Positions 16,039-23,443 of a stretch of 25,904 nucleotides of DNA are shown piece by piece (position 1 is the stretch's first letter; every line of letters starts with the position of its first letter). The translations under genes were made by a program, and so were the position numbers. A model generated the notes under the pieces. It worked only from the letters and a program-made list of their open reading frames with translations. It did no database searches and had not been told where the DNA came from. The stretch is taken from assembly GCA_009746045.1 (NCBI GenBank), contig RPFO01000249.1, positions 1 through 25,904 on the forward strand. Direction: 5' to 3'. This stretch comes from Mesostigma viride. Its lineage: Eukaryota; Streptophyta; Mesostigmatophyceae; Mesostigmatales; Mesostigmataceae.

Positions 16039-16638
16039 ATGGAGATCGAGGGGGGTTCCGCGACCCCGGCGACGGCGGCCGAAGAATCCGCCGTGACGCA
16101 CGCGTACTTCCTCCCGTGCCGCGGCAGGCCCGGCAGGGTCGCGATCTCCTCGCGATGGTCGTGGCAGGAGATCCGACGGTTCCTCCCGGCCCCCGAGCTG
16201 TGCGAGATACTGAAACCCGCCCTGACGCAGCCGTCCGACCGCGCGATCGGGGTGTACGCGTCCAAAAAAGGCGCGAACGCGGTCAACGCGACCGCCTCGA
16301 GGATCCTGGAATGGGCCGTGACCGGCGACGTTCTCCTCCTGAAAACGCGGGACCGAGACGATCTCCCGACGGCGGTGCTGGACATCACGGCGGACGACGT
16401 GTACATCATGCACGATTTCGCCAAGGACGCGTGGGTCCGCGTGCTGTGTCGCGAACCCTCGGTATTCGTGATCCCGCGCGCCTTTCGGTGCCGCCAATGC
16501 GACAAACCGTACATGCCCGTCGGTGGGTGTGTGGACACGTGTCAATGCGCTCGCGAATGTCCGTGGGCGCCGAATCCGGCCTCGGCGCCTCTCCAAACCG
16601 TGCACGTTCTCCTCCCCGCTAATTTTTCTGCGGGATAG
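16039..16638 (+). CDS. Hypothetical protein with Cys-rich C-terminal motif (199 aa)
   Basis: I do not recognise this protein. Residues 20-150 look like a globular alpha/beta domain (WSWQEIRRFLPAPELCEIL, VLDITADDVYIMHDF). Residues 150-180 hold a cysteine cluster, CRQCDKPY then CVDTCQCARECPW, that could bind zinc, though the spacing fits no family I can name. It starts at ATG 16039, after a TATATC box; the divergent neighbour begins 63 bases away. The next gene starts 24 bases after its stop. Confidence 0.65.
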   Translation: MEIEGGSATPATAAEESAVTHAYFLPCRGRPGRVAISSRWSWQEIRRFLPAPELCEILKPALTQPSDRAIGVYASKKGANAVNATASRILEWAVTGDVLLLKTRDRDDLPTAVLDITADDVYIMHDFAKDAWVRVLCREPSVFVIPRAFRCRQCDKPYMPVGGCVDTCQCARECPWAPNPASAPLQTVHVLLPANFSAG

Positions 16639-16662
16639 GTAAAGACGCCCGCGCCGACGACG

Positions 16663-16917
16663 ATGGCGTTCCCTATCATGAACCAGACCAACGAGGTGCC
16701 GATGACCAAGACGACGATGTGCGTGCCGTCCGACCGGAGACGCACCGACCCTCGCCCCGTGTACGAATCTCCCCTGTTCCTGGCCGGGCTCGCGGCCGTC
16801 CTCGTGGGCGGGTTCTTCGTGTACCGGAGATACGCGTCCGGAGGCGGCGCCGGGGCGTTCGCGGGAGGCGAGGCGGGAGGCGAGGGTTTCGCCGCGGCCA
16901 ACAACCTGATTTCGTGA
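16663..16917 (+). CDS. Small single-pass membrane protein (84 aa)
   Basis: The N-terminal ~45 residues are polar, with several methionines and threonines, followed by one clear membrane segment (LFLAGLAAVLVGGFFVYRRY) with arginines after it and a glycine/alanine-rich tail. The positive flank on the C-terminal side suggests that end faces the cytosol or virion interior. The first ATG is used here; internal ATGs at residues 6 and 14 are also possible. Small proteins like this are common in the inner membrane of nucleocytovirus virions; that role is an inference. Confidence 0.65.
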   Translation: MAFPIMNQTNEVPMTKTTMCVPSDRRRTDPRPVYESPLFLAGLAAVLVGGFFVYRRYASGGGAGAFAGGEAGGEGFAAANNLIS

Positions 16918-17153
16918 TCGGATCGTCCGCGGTCCGATCGAGTGCGTTCCAATGAGACGAAAGAAAAACTGGGGCTATAGGTATACAGAAATCCTTCACC
17001 AGGCGGCCAGTCCGCCTTCCTCACGTAGGTCTACCGTCCGTCCGATGACGTCGACACTTCCATAACGTGGAGCCGTGCAATGAAACGGTAGGACAGTTAA
17101 GGTAATGGGATCTTTCATTAAATGATTCATGGAATGAAACGAACCATGGGCCG
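16918..17153. other. Intergenic region between convergent genes
   Basis: No protein-like frame is visible. It contains a short G/C inverted repeat (GGCGG CCAGT CCGCC, about 17002-17016) that could form a hairpin, and AT-richer sequence around 17090-17150. Confidence 0.35.
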
Positions 17154-17582
17154 TCACAAAACCGACGCCAGTCTCTCCTCCATCCGTCTCACTCTGTCTT
17201 CGAGGTCCTTAGACGCCGATATAGCCGTCATCACCCTCTGAATGGTTTCCTCTTGAGCGATTTCGTGCAGGGTCCTTTCGACCGCTAGGAAGTACCAGCG
17301 GGCTCTCCGTCCCGTTTCCGTGTTGCTCGCCATAGCCAGATTCTTGAACCCCTCTTTGTTCAGCCAGATGTCCGAATCCGCGCCGTCGCGGACCTTGATC
17401 TTGACGAACTCCAGACCCCGTTGCAGGACCCGTTTCGCGGTCGCGGACGCTTCCGAACGATTCGCGTAGCCCAGCCATTCCCACGTGGTAGACAGGGGGA
17501 TCGAAAAACCGCCCGCCTTTGGCGAAAGAGTCGCCTTCGTGATCACCGCCATGACCTCTTCTTCGCGTTTGTCCTCGTTCAT
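17154..17582 (-). CDS. MSV199 / Bro-type DNA-binding protein (142 aa)
   Basis: Residues 15-110 match the MSV199 and phage antirepressor pattern: TTWEWLGYANRSEASATAKR, a middle strand (LEFVKIKV), WLNKEGFKNLAMASNTETG, then RARWYFLAVERTLHE. A short coiled coil ends the protein (VRRMEERLASVL). In large eukaryotic DNA viruses and phages such domains sit in DNA-binding regulators, often paired with a GIY-YIG nuclease or Bro-C domain; here only the binding domain and coiled coil are present. I chose ATG 17582 because the 17 residues encoded upstream of it from an earlier ATG (17633) look non-conserved. It lies next to the tRNA-like element. Confidence 0.75.
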   Translation of the reverse strand: MNEDKREEEVMAVITKATLSPKAGGFSIPLSTTWEWLGYANRSEASATAKRVLQRGLEFVKIKVRDGADSDIWLNKEGFKNLAMASNTETGRRARWYFLAVERTLHEIAQEETIQRVMTAISASKDLEDRVRRMEERLASVL

Positions 17583-17893
17583 CGTGCGTGATAGGGTAGC
17601 AGACCGCGAACAGTCTAGCCTCGCACATGGCATGGATTATGTAGCCGCCGCGAACGAACGCTCCGTCCGACGATCTGTCTATCGCTACTAACTCGAGTCC
17701 GGGGCGGGTCTCCGTCCGCGTCCCGCGATCTCTCTCGATCTTCTCCTTGTTTCTTCGTCCTTGCGTGTCTCTGTCCTTCTTTCCCGGGCACCCGCCCACC
17801 CCTTCGTCTGCTCGGGTCGGCCGAGCGACCCCGCGAGGGGTCGCGGTGGGTTCGATCCCCACAGCAGACCGTACGATGACTAGATCCGCCGAC
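17583..17893. other. Intergenic region holding the tRNA-like element
   Basis: This ~310-base gap contains the tRNA-like sequence at 17806-17869. The remainder has pyrimidine-rich plus-strand sequence (17700-17790) and no convincing gene. A minus-strand frame over 17583-17700 is mildly protein-like (GLELVAIDRSSDGAFVRGGY) but has no supporting start. Confidence 0.4.
17806..17869 (+). tRNA. tRNA-like element without a normal anticodon loop (64 nt)
   Basis: A perfect 7-bp acceptor stem is formed by GTCTGCT (17806-17812) and AGCAGAC (17863-17869). A perfect T arm follows the rules: GTGGG TTCGATC CCCAC (17846-17862), with a good B box. GGCCGAGC (17819-17826) resembles the A-box/D-loop of Ser or Leu tRNAs. 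The middle is about 8 bases too short. It can fold as two 5-bp hairpins (17814-17831 with an 8-base loop; 17832-17845 with a GGGG loop) or as one 8-bp hairpin with a GCGA tetraloop (17825-17844). Neither gives a 7-base anticodon loop. No CCA is encoded and no T run follows. It may be a degenerate tRNA or a tRNA-like RNA. Confidence 0.55.
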
Positions 17894-18589
17894 TCACGAA
17901 GAGGTGGCCAGATCCGTCGGCGCATCCGCCACGACGTCCTCGCCGCCTCCTTCTAGGAGACGGACCTCCGTCGGCACGGCGCCGGGTTGCGGCGAACCGG
18001 CCTCGCCTCTCGCGCCCAGCTCCTTCGCCTCCCTGATTCGCTGCATGTTGTACTCCTTCACGCGCTCCTTCTGCTCGTGGTAACCGGTCATGATTTTCTG
18101 CAGACGCTCGTCCACGTACTTGTGCTCGATCTCCGCCATCAGGTCGTCGGGGAGGGGCAACACGATCCAATTGTACATGGACACGACGCATATGTCGAAG
18201 TCGGGGTCGATCTTCATGAGGTTGCGCGCGTGCTCCTCCGCGTCCTTCTGGTCGTCGAACACCCCGCGGATCTTGATCGCCAGGTGGTTGCTCCTGGGCG
18301 GGGCCACGAAGGACACGACGGCCAGCTGCTGGCCCTTGACCCGCGCCTCCTCGGGATCCGCCTTGGCCTCAGTCGCGCGCGCCGCGCCGGACGCGGTCGA
18401 GTCGCCCGTCACGACTCGGTCGTCGGACGGCGAACTCGGGACGGGCGCGGGGACGGTGGACGCGGACCCGTCCGGCATGACTCCGGTCCTCTGGAACGCC
18501 TCGTGCTCGCTCTCCGTGAGCACGATGGGGGCGCCCACGGACACGTCCACGATCTTGCTCTTGGCGCTCGGTGTCTCGTCCGTCGACAT
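17894..18589 (-). CDS. DUF5832-like nucleocytovirus protein (231 aa)
   Basis: Residues 1-85 are acidic, S/T/P rich and probably disordered. Residues 89-146 match a pattern I associate with the giant-virus family DUF5832: AVVSFVAPPRS, KIRGVFDDQKDAEEHARNL, DPDFDICVVSMYNWIVLPLP. Residues 150-195 form a charged helix (LMAEIEHKYVDERLQKIM, then EQKERVKEYNMQRIREAKEL). Function is unknown in the family as far as I know. The ATG at 18589 begins the natural-looking sequence; the open frame upstream is R/P rich and overlaps the preceding gene. Confidence 0.75.
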   Translation of the reverse strand: MSTDETPSAKSKIVDVSVGAPIVLTESEHEAFQRTGVMPDGSASTVPAPVPSSPSDDRVVTGDSTASGAARATEAKADPEEARVKGQQLAVVSFVAPPRSNHLAIKIRGVFDDQKDAEEHARNLMKIDPDFDICVVSMYNWIVLPLPDDLMAEIEHKYVDERLQKIMTGYHEQKERVKEYNMQRIREAKELGARGEAGSPQPGAVPTEVRLLEGGGEDVVADAPTDLATSS

Positions 18590-18654
18590 CGGTGACTTGA
18601 TACCATTACCGTCGAAAATTTCCCTCCTCCCGGAAACGAACCGCGTCGATACCG

Positions 18655-19173
18655 TCACACGAGGATGTTGTCGGTGTGATAGAGGGCGTCTTTCCGCGGA
18701 TTCGAACTGGTGAACTCCCACCACGGGATCGCCGCGTTGTTGGGCTGCTCGTCTCCCAGGAAGACGCGGGCGTATCGCTCGTAATCCTCGGAGTTGCTCC
18801 AGACGGACGCGGCGGTGCCGAGCCTGCGCCTCACGTCCTGGTTCAGGGACCGCAGCAATTCCGCCAGATGCGACGTGTCCCTCAAATGGACGGCGCGCCT
18901 CTCCAGGAACGTGGCGTCGGATCTTTCCGAGTACACCTCCCGGGCCACGGACGCGACTTTCTCGAGCGGGATCTTGACGTCCCACTCTCGCAAGACGGAT
19001 TCCGCGACGTCGCGCAGGTTGTCCATCGCCATGAGTCGGGCGAAGAGGGGGTACATCTCCCTGGACAGATCGTCGTCGCCCGTGCGGTACACGGAGGTGG
19101 ACACTCCGCCCATGAAAGGGGCGAGGTTATCGCCGTGGCCGTACGCGTAGGGCACGACGGGTGAAGGAGCCAT
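18655..19173 (-). CDS. Conserved-looking hypothetical protein (172 aa)
   Basis: I do not recognise a named family. After a short proline/glycine-rich start, residues 35-140 are well-formed helices (REMYPLFARLMAMDNLRDV, LEKVASVAREVYSERSD, HLAELLRSLNQDVRRRL), then WSNSEDYERYARVFL and a polar tail. There are no membrane segments or metal sites. It starts at ATG 19173, 22 bases after a minus-strand TATATCG box. It is divergent from the resolvase gene with only 42 bases between start codons, so both may share timing of expression. Confidence 0.65.
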   Translation of the reverse strand: MAPSPVVPYAYGHGDNLAPFMGGVSTSVYRTGDDDLSREMYPLFARLMAMDNLRDVAESVLREWDVKIPLEKVASVAREVYSERSDATFLERRAVHLRDTSHLAELLRSLNQDVRRRLGTAASVWSNSEDYERYARVFLGDEQPNNAAIPWWEFTSSNPRKDALYHTDNILV

Positions 19174-19188
19174 TTTATATCATACGTT

Positions 19189-19198
19189 CGATATATAT
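19189..19198. promoter_or_regulatory. Bidirectional TATA box
   Basis: CGATATATAT reads as TATATCG on the minus strand (22 bases before ATG 19173) and as TATATAT on the plus strand (24 bases before ATG 19216). A second TATATC is at 19176-19181. Confidence 0.5.
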
Positions 19199-19215
19199 GG
19201 TCGCCGGCGACGGCC

Positions 19216-19812
19216 ATGACGATCATCCTCAGCTTCGACGTGGGCATGACGAACCTCGCGTATTGCATCATCCGCGACATGCGCGGTCAAGAGAACCCGT
19301 ACGCGGGCAACCTGTCGTTCGAGATCGTGGGGTGGGAAGTCATCGATCTGAAGGCGGCGAGTCTGGACGAGGCGTGCCGCAAGTTGCCCGCCGAGCTGTT
19401 CAAACGGATCGACACCATGAGCGCCGTCGACAGGGTGGTCATCGAGAGACAGACCAAGTCGAACATCAAGATGAAGTGCATGTCCCACGCGATCCAGACG
19501 TTCTTCGAGACTCACCTGGTGTACAAACCCCGTCCGTCCGGCGGCGAGTTCCCTCGCATGCGCGTCGAGTTCGTGAGCCCGTGCAAAAAACTCGGCGTCT
19601 ACACGGGCCCTCCGATCGCATGCGGCATCACCAACCCGTACCGCCGCAACAAAAAGATGGCCATCGAGCACACCGCCAAGATCCTCGAGAAGTACCCCGT
19701 GTACGTGGAGTACTTCCACCGGGCCTCGAAGAAGGACGATCTCGCCGACGCGCTCCTCCACGCGCTCGTGTCGTTGCGCGACGCGCCGATCGTTCGAGAG
19801 GTGGACGTGTGA
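19216..19812 (+). CDS. Poxvirus A22-like Holliday junction resolvase (198 aa)
   Basis: This is an RNase H-fold resolvase of the RuvC/A22 group. The four acidic residues expected are visible: D8 in LSFDVGMTNLAY, E77 in VVIERQTKSN, and D174/D175 with D178 in KKDDLADALLHAL. Such enzymes cut four-way DNA junctions; in poxviruses the homologue resolves replication concatemers and hairpin telomeres. Length is typical of the family. The YqaJ exonuclease gene follows on the same strand about 100 bases later, consistent with a recombination or genome-maturation module. Confidence 0.93.
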   Translation: MTIILSFDVGMTNLAYCIIRDMRGQENPYAGNLSFEIVGWEVIDLKAASLDEACRKLPAELFKRIDTMSAVDRVVIERQTKSNIKMKCMSHAIQTFFETHLVYKPRPSGGEFPRMRVEFVSPCKKLGVYTGPPIACGITNPYRRNKKMAIEHTAKILEKYPVYVEYFHRASKKDDLADALLHALVSLRDAPIVREVDV

Positions 19813-19915
19813 CGTCGGCGGCGCGTTCCCACGGGGGGAAATATGGCCTCCGTGGGTATATGCGGTTCGACCCGGGTCCGACTCCGTCACATCGCGCTCG
19901 ACGACCGTAGAAACC

Positions 19916-20827
19916 ATGGACACCCAGGACGTCCCGTCGATCCACCCGATCGTGAGGGAACTGCTGAAGATCGAGACGGCCCCTCAGAAGTCCGACCGAT
20001 GGTACGCGGAGCGGGACCAGAAACTCACGGCGTCCGACGTGCCCGCGGCCCTCGGGGACAATCCCTACCAGAGCCGCGACAAGCTCCTGCGCAAGAAGCT
20101 GGGGGACGCGCGGTACGTCTTCAAGGGCAACTCGGCCACCGCGTGGGGGAACGAAAACGAGTCCGTCGCCGCGGAGGAGTACTGCCGCAAGACCGGCAAG
20201 ACGCGGTTCGAGTTCGGGCTCCTGACGCACCCCATCCACCCCTGGCTCGCGGGGTCGCCCGACGGGATCACCGCGGACGGGATCTTGATGGAGATCAAGT
20301 GTCCCATCAAGCGAGAGATCAAGCACGAGATCCCCGCGCATTACGTCGGTCAAGTCCAGGTCCTGCTGGAGATCCTGAACCTGGAGACGGCCCACTTCAT
20401 CCAGTTCCGACCCGAGACGACCTGGACCCCCATGGTGTTGGACATCCTGCCCATCCGGCGAGACCGCAACTGGTTCCGTCGCAAGCTGCCCTTGCTGAAA
20501 TCCTTCTACGACGAGTGGATGACCGCGGCGCGCAACGGCGGCCTGAAGTACCTGGACCGCGGCGGATTCCGCGACTCCTCCGATTCGTCGCGGGACCCGT
20601 CCCCGTCCGCGAAACGCCCGAGAACCGAAGTCGAGATCGACATCGACATCCCGCTCCCGTTCCCCTTCCTGACCAAACCGCGCGGTTTCGTGGACCCGCC
20701 CGCGGCCGCCACGAATCCTCCTCCGCACACCCGGCCGCAATCGTCCGCACGCGACGAGATCGAAGACGCGGAGGAGCCGGACCCGTCCGTTCGTTCCAAC
20801 GGGGAGGCATTAAATCGAACGGAGTAG
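19916..20827 (+). CDS. YqaJ-type viral recombinase / alkaline exonuclease (303 aa)
   Basis: Residues 20-200 carry the YqaJ (lambda exonuclease-like PD-(D/E)XK) motifs: TASDVPAALG (38-47), GNENE (78-82), SPDG (114-117), the catalytic MEIKCP (125-130) and YVGQVQ (143-148). These enzymes resect double-stranded DNA ends 5' to 3' for single-strand annealing recombination. Residues 215-303 are a P/R/S-rich tail without a domain, containing a short acidic stretch. The start is ATG 19916, with a TATA at 19857-19860, farther than usual. The stop is 17 bases before the next gene. Confidence 0.93.
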   Translation: MDTQDVPSIHPIVRELLKIETAPQKSDRWYAERDQKLTASDVPAALGDNPYQSRDKLLRKKLGDARYVFKGNSATAWGNENESVAAEEYCRKTGKTRFEFGLLTHPIHPWLAGSPDGITADGILMEIKCPIKREIKHEIPAHYVGQVQVLLEILNLETAHFIQFRPETTWTPMVLDILPIRRDRNWFRRKLPLLKSFYDEWMTAARNGGLKYLDRGGFRDSSDSSRDPSPSAKRPRTEVEIDIDIPLPFPFLTKPRGFVDPPAAATNPPPHTRPQSSARDEIEDAEEPDPSVRSNGEALNRTE

Positions 20828-20844
20828 GTAAGTACGTCGTCCCG

Positions 20845-21339
20845 ATGTCCACCGAGTCGAGCGAGCCGTCGCCGGCGGACGCGGGCAAGATATCCCAGAC
20901 CGACGCCGTCGTGTTGATCGAGTCGAAGGGGCTGTACACGATGGACGTCGAGGGCGAGAAGCGGTACATCATGGCGTTTTCGGACGTGGACACGGCGCAG
21001 AAGTTCGCCATATCCGCCATCGTGTTGCACGGGATGGGAGACGACGAAGAAGACGATCTCGACGGGTACGACGCGCCTTGCGTCCCCGCCGAGGCGTTCG
21101 CGGAGGCGGTGAAGACGGTCGGCCGCATGACGTCCGCGGACAAGCGGACGCCCGTCGAGACGTTCTACGCGACCGACCTGATGACCTGGTCCGTCCCGCT
21201 GTCTGAGCTCCAAAGTCGATGCGAGGACACGGGCGAGTGCATATTCCTAGTGCGACCGAACCTCCCCCCCACGATGTTCGACTCGAAGAGCGGGAGGTGG
21301 AGGATCGTGAAACGGGACGGGAAAGCCGTCGCGTCGTAA
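20845..21339 (+). CDS. Hypothetical acidic protein (164 aa)
   Basis: I do not recognise this protein. It starts at ATG 20845, just after the exonuclease. It is acidic and soluble, with a hydrophobic core segment (FAISAIVLHGMGDDEEDDLD), a helix (EAFAEAVKTVGRM) and a C-terminal beta-like part (ECIFLVRPNLPPTMFD). There is no TATA box in the 17-base gap, so it may be on the exonuclease transcript. That position suggests, but does not show, a link to recombination. Confidence 0.65.
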   Translation: MSTESSEPSPADAGKISQTDAVVLIESKGLYTMDVEGEKRYIMAFSDVDTAQKFAISAIVLHGMGDDEEDDLDGYDAPCVPAEAFAEAVKTVGRMTSADKRTPVETFYATDLMTWSVPLSELQSRCEDTGECIFLVRPNLPPTMFDSKSGRWRIVKRDGKAVAS

Positions 21340-21412
21340 TTCGATGCGCGATAACGCGTTCCTCTGATATTGTCGTGGTAATAAAACGAATTTCATTTCA
21401 AATCATTTCAGA
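21340..21412. terminator. Shared 3' region of convergent genes
   Basis: Between the stops at 21339 and 21413 there is a small hairpin candidate (CGCG ATAA CGCG, about 21348-21359), an AATAAA around 21380 and AT-rich sequence. These are plausible 3'-end signals for the plus-strand gene. Confidence 0.3.
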
Positions 21413-22021
21413 TCAAGGACCATCGCATGCACGTTCCGACACCTTCCGCCGCACGCGCTCCGATCGGTCGGGGGTGCGCCAATAGCCTTCTCCGTAATCG
21501 AACAGGATCTCGCGTCCCTTCAGGATCGTGCGGAGGGCGACGACGGGGAGTCCGCCGCGGCCGTCTCTGCGTATCTCCGCGTTAGGACCAAGGAATCGCG
21601 TCCCGCGGTAATCGTTCGCGAAACTCATCTCGTTGCCGAACATCTTCCCGTCCACGTAGCTGGCCGAGTCGGTGTCCTTGGAAAGATCCGCGAAGTAGGT
21701 CGTGTCGAGGCTCGCCGGGATCCGCACTCGCCCCGTGTCCGCCTGTCTGGTGACCGTCCACACGATCCCGCCGTACTCCCCTATCCTCTCCCCTTTCCGT
21801 ATCGCGCGGGCGGCGAACAGGCCGAACTGGCCGTGACACGGATGGTCCGGATCGTCGACCTTCCGCACGCGCACGCGCCGGTTGAACCCGTCCGGATCAT
21901 CCGCCCGTCGTCGATCGATCGCGAGCTCCGGACGGATCGGTCCGGGCACGTAGAATCGGAGAGGGTGCGACTCGCCCCCCAGGAGTTCCATGGCCATCTC
22001 TCTCGCGCGCGGTGTCGCCAT
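21413..22021 (-). CDS. SET-domain protein, probable lysine methyltransferase (202 aa)
   Basis: The SET fold is visible: GQFGLFAARAIRKGE (64-78), then GEYGG (81-85), NEMSFANDYRG (130-140), PNAE (146-149) and EILFDYGEGYW (171-181). SET enzymes methylate lysines, often on histones; viral SET proteins in algal viruses act on host chromatin. The usual RFxNHSCxPN motif is altered to SFANDYRG with PNAE a few residues later, so cofactor binding may differ. I start at ATG 22021; the longer frame begins only with TTG at 22054. It is divergent from the gene at 22069 with 47 bases between. Confidence 0.82.
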   Translation of the reverse strand: MATPRAREMAMELLGGESHPLRFYVPGPIRPELAIDRRRADDPDGFNRRVRVRKVDDPDHPCHGQFGLFAARAIRKGERIGEYGGIVWTVTRQADTGRVRIPASLDTTYFADLSKDTDSASYVDGKMFGNEMSFANDYRGTRFLGPNAEIRRDGRGGLPVVALRTILKGREILFDYGEGYWRTPDRSERVRRKVSERACDGP

Positions 22022-22068
22022 GGGGCGAACGCAAATAATAATAGTCGCATACAATAAACGCCCCCGTC

Positions 22069-22791
22069 ATGAACGAGGGTCCCTCGGGGGACTTGCAGGC
22101 CGCCGTCAACATGCTGGCAATGGCGAAGGGCCATATCCGCGGCGGGACCGCGCCGAGTCGAACGACCGACGACGACCCGCACGCGCGGGACTTCGTGCGA
22201 CCCCCGGCCAAGCGCGCGAGTACGGGATACGGCCAACCGGGACGGATACGGAAACTCGTCGAAAGACAGGTGAAGGCGTCCCTGGAACGCCAGGATCGCG
22301 CGAGGGTCGAGAAGGAGAAGGCGAAGTCGCCCGAGATGAGTTACAGGGACAGGAAAAACAAGTGGGCGGCGGAGGCGGAGAAGCAGGTCCGCCTGTGGCT
22401 GAAAGAACAACGGGTGCCGAAAGGCCAAACGGTCTTCATCCGACTGTCGCACCACAAGAACCGGTACGTGCTCAATATGAACAGAGACATGAATAGAGTC
22501 AACGCCCAGCTGCTACTATGGTTCAAGCGGCGCAAGATACGTGTCGGGCGCGGGCTGAGAGTGGAAGCCGCCTTCCGCGACCAAGTGAAAGGGAGAGACG
22601 GCGCGAAGGGGAACGGCGTCGTGATCGTCCGGAAGCAGTTCCGAGTGCGCGACCCGCTCACGAGACTGAGAGAGTCCCAGCTCAGATTCCTCGCGATTCA
22701 GAAGAGAGAGGGAAACCTACCGAAGGAACCCGTGGAGCCGTATAACAAGAGCCGCGTCGACGCGCAGATGGGTTTCTGGAACACGCGGTGA
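22069..22791 (+). CDS. Basic hypothetical protein (240 aa)
   Basis: I do not recognise this protein. Residues 60-110 are a strongly charged helix (RIRKLVERQVKASLERQDRA, then RKNKWAAEAEKQVRLWLKEQ). Residues 115-200 look like a small alpha/beta unit (QTVFIRLSHHKNRYVLNMNR, AQLLLWFKRRKIRVGRG, GNGVVIVRKQFRVRD). The overall charge is very basic, which suggests nucleic-acid binding. It has no membrane segment. Start is ATG 22069 in a 47-base divergent promoter region rich in A and T. Confidence 0.65.
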   Translation: MNEGPSGDLQAAVNMLAMAKGHIRGGTAPSRTTDDDPHARDFVRPPAKRASTGYGQPGRIRKLVERQVKASLERQDRARVEKEKAKSPEMSYRDRKNKWAAEAEKQVRLWLKEQRVPKGQTVFIRLSHHKNRYVLNMNRDMNRVNAQLLLWFKRRKIRVGRGLRVEAAFRDQVKGRDGAKGNGVVIVRKQFRVRDPLTRLRESQLRFLAIQKREGNLPKEPVEPYNKSRVDAQMGFWNTR

Positions 22792-22801
22792 TCGACCGCT
22801 G

Positions 22802-23332
22802 CTAACAGCTTGCGTTCCCGACCGTCGCCACCCGCAAAAGGCCGCACTTCCAGCTGTCCCCGTGGAGAACCGAGCTCGCGGCGGAACCGAACACTCCGTG
22901 GTTCGCGCCGAACTCGTTCATTTTGTCCGCCAGGTGGGTGACGGGCGCCGATACGCGGTTCGGGAAAAGGCCGAACCCGCTCAACGCGTCGCTCGCCCAC
23001 GAGACGGGGTTCATGTTCGCGATGTACGCCTTGGACAATTCGTGCGCGACCGTCGCGGGGACGAACGCCTTGGACGAAACCGGAGTGTGGTTCGGGATGG
23101 GCGGGGACGCGGCCGGCTGTAGCGCTCGCGGCTGCACGGGCACGATGGATCCCGCGTGAGGACCCACGTCCACGAGAGGGGCGGACGGCTCTTCGGGGCG
23201 GGTGGCCGGATGCTCCCCGTTCTTGGACCTCGGATGCAACTGCGAGACCCTCGTGGCCTCGTAGTCCGCCCTCGCGACCACGACCACGAGGATCAGAACG
23301 ACCAAGGCGGCGAACGTTTTGTAGGTTTCCAT
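22802..23332 (-). CDS. Membrane-anchored or secreted protein (176 aa)
   Basis: It opens with METYKTFAALVVLILVVVVA, a signal peptide or single N-terminal anchor, then a charged and proline-rich linker (residues 25-80) and a C-terminal region with GFGLFPNRVSAPVTHLADKM and two cysteines near the end. There is no recognised family. The ATG at 23332 is chosen because a TATATCG box lies 27 bases upstream and because it directly precedes the hydrophobic segment; the longer open frame upstream starts at TTG. A virion membrane or host-envelope location is an inference. Confidence 0.65.
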   Translation of the reverse strand: METYKTFAALVVLILVVVVARADYEATRVSQLHPRSKNGEHPATRPEEPSAPLVDVGPHAGSIVPVQPRALQPAASPPIPNHTPVSSKAFVPATVAHELSKAYIANMNPVSWASDALSGFGLFPNRVSAPVTHLADKMNEFGANHGVFGSAASSVLHGDSWKCGLLRVATVGNASC

Positions 23333-23352
23333 CGCTCGGTCGATCGGTCGGT

Positions 23353-23359
23353 CGATATA
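23353..23359 (-). promoter_or_regulatory. TATATCG box
   Basis: Read on the minus strand, TATATCG starts 27 bases before the ATG at 23332. Next to it, CGGTCGAT is tandemly repeated (about 23337-23355). Confidence 0.5.
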
Positions 23360-23443
23360 AGGTAGAGGAGAGACATTTGTCGCAGCGTTATTTTCCTGTC
23401 GGACTACATAATAACAGCGCGGTCGCTGCGGTCGAGCCTGTGG

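Noticed and set aside
17583-17925. Minus-strand extension with GLELVAIDRSSDGAFVRGGY upstream of the MSV199 gene
   Set aside because: It runs antisense through the tRNA-like element (VGIEPT is the usual antisense signature of a T arm) and has no start or homology that I recognise.
20822-20832. TAGGTAAGTA at the end of the exonuclease gene, a perfect-looking splice donor
   Set aside because: It overlaps the stop codon and joins no sensible downstream exon; the next gene is complete on its own.
19843-20844. Plus-strand open frame upstream of the 164-residue acidic protein, suggesting a 498-residue fusion
   Set aside because: It overlaps the YqaJ gene in another frame and is R/P/H rich; the natural-looking sequence begins at ATG 20845.
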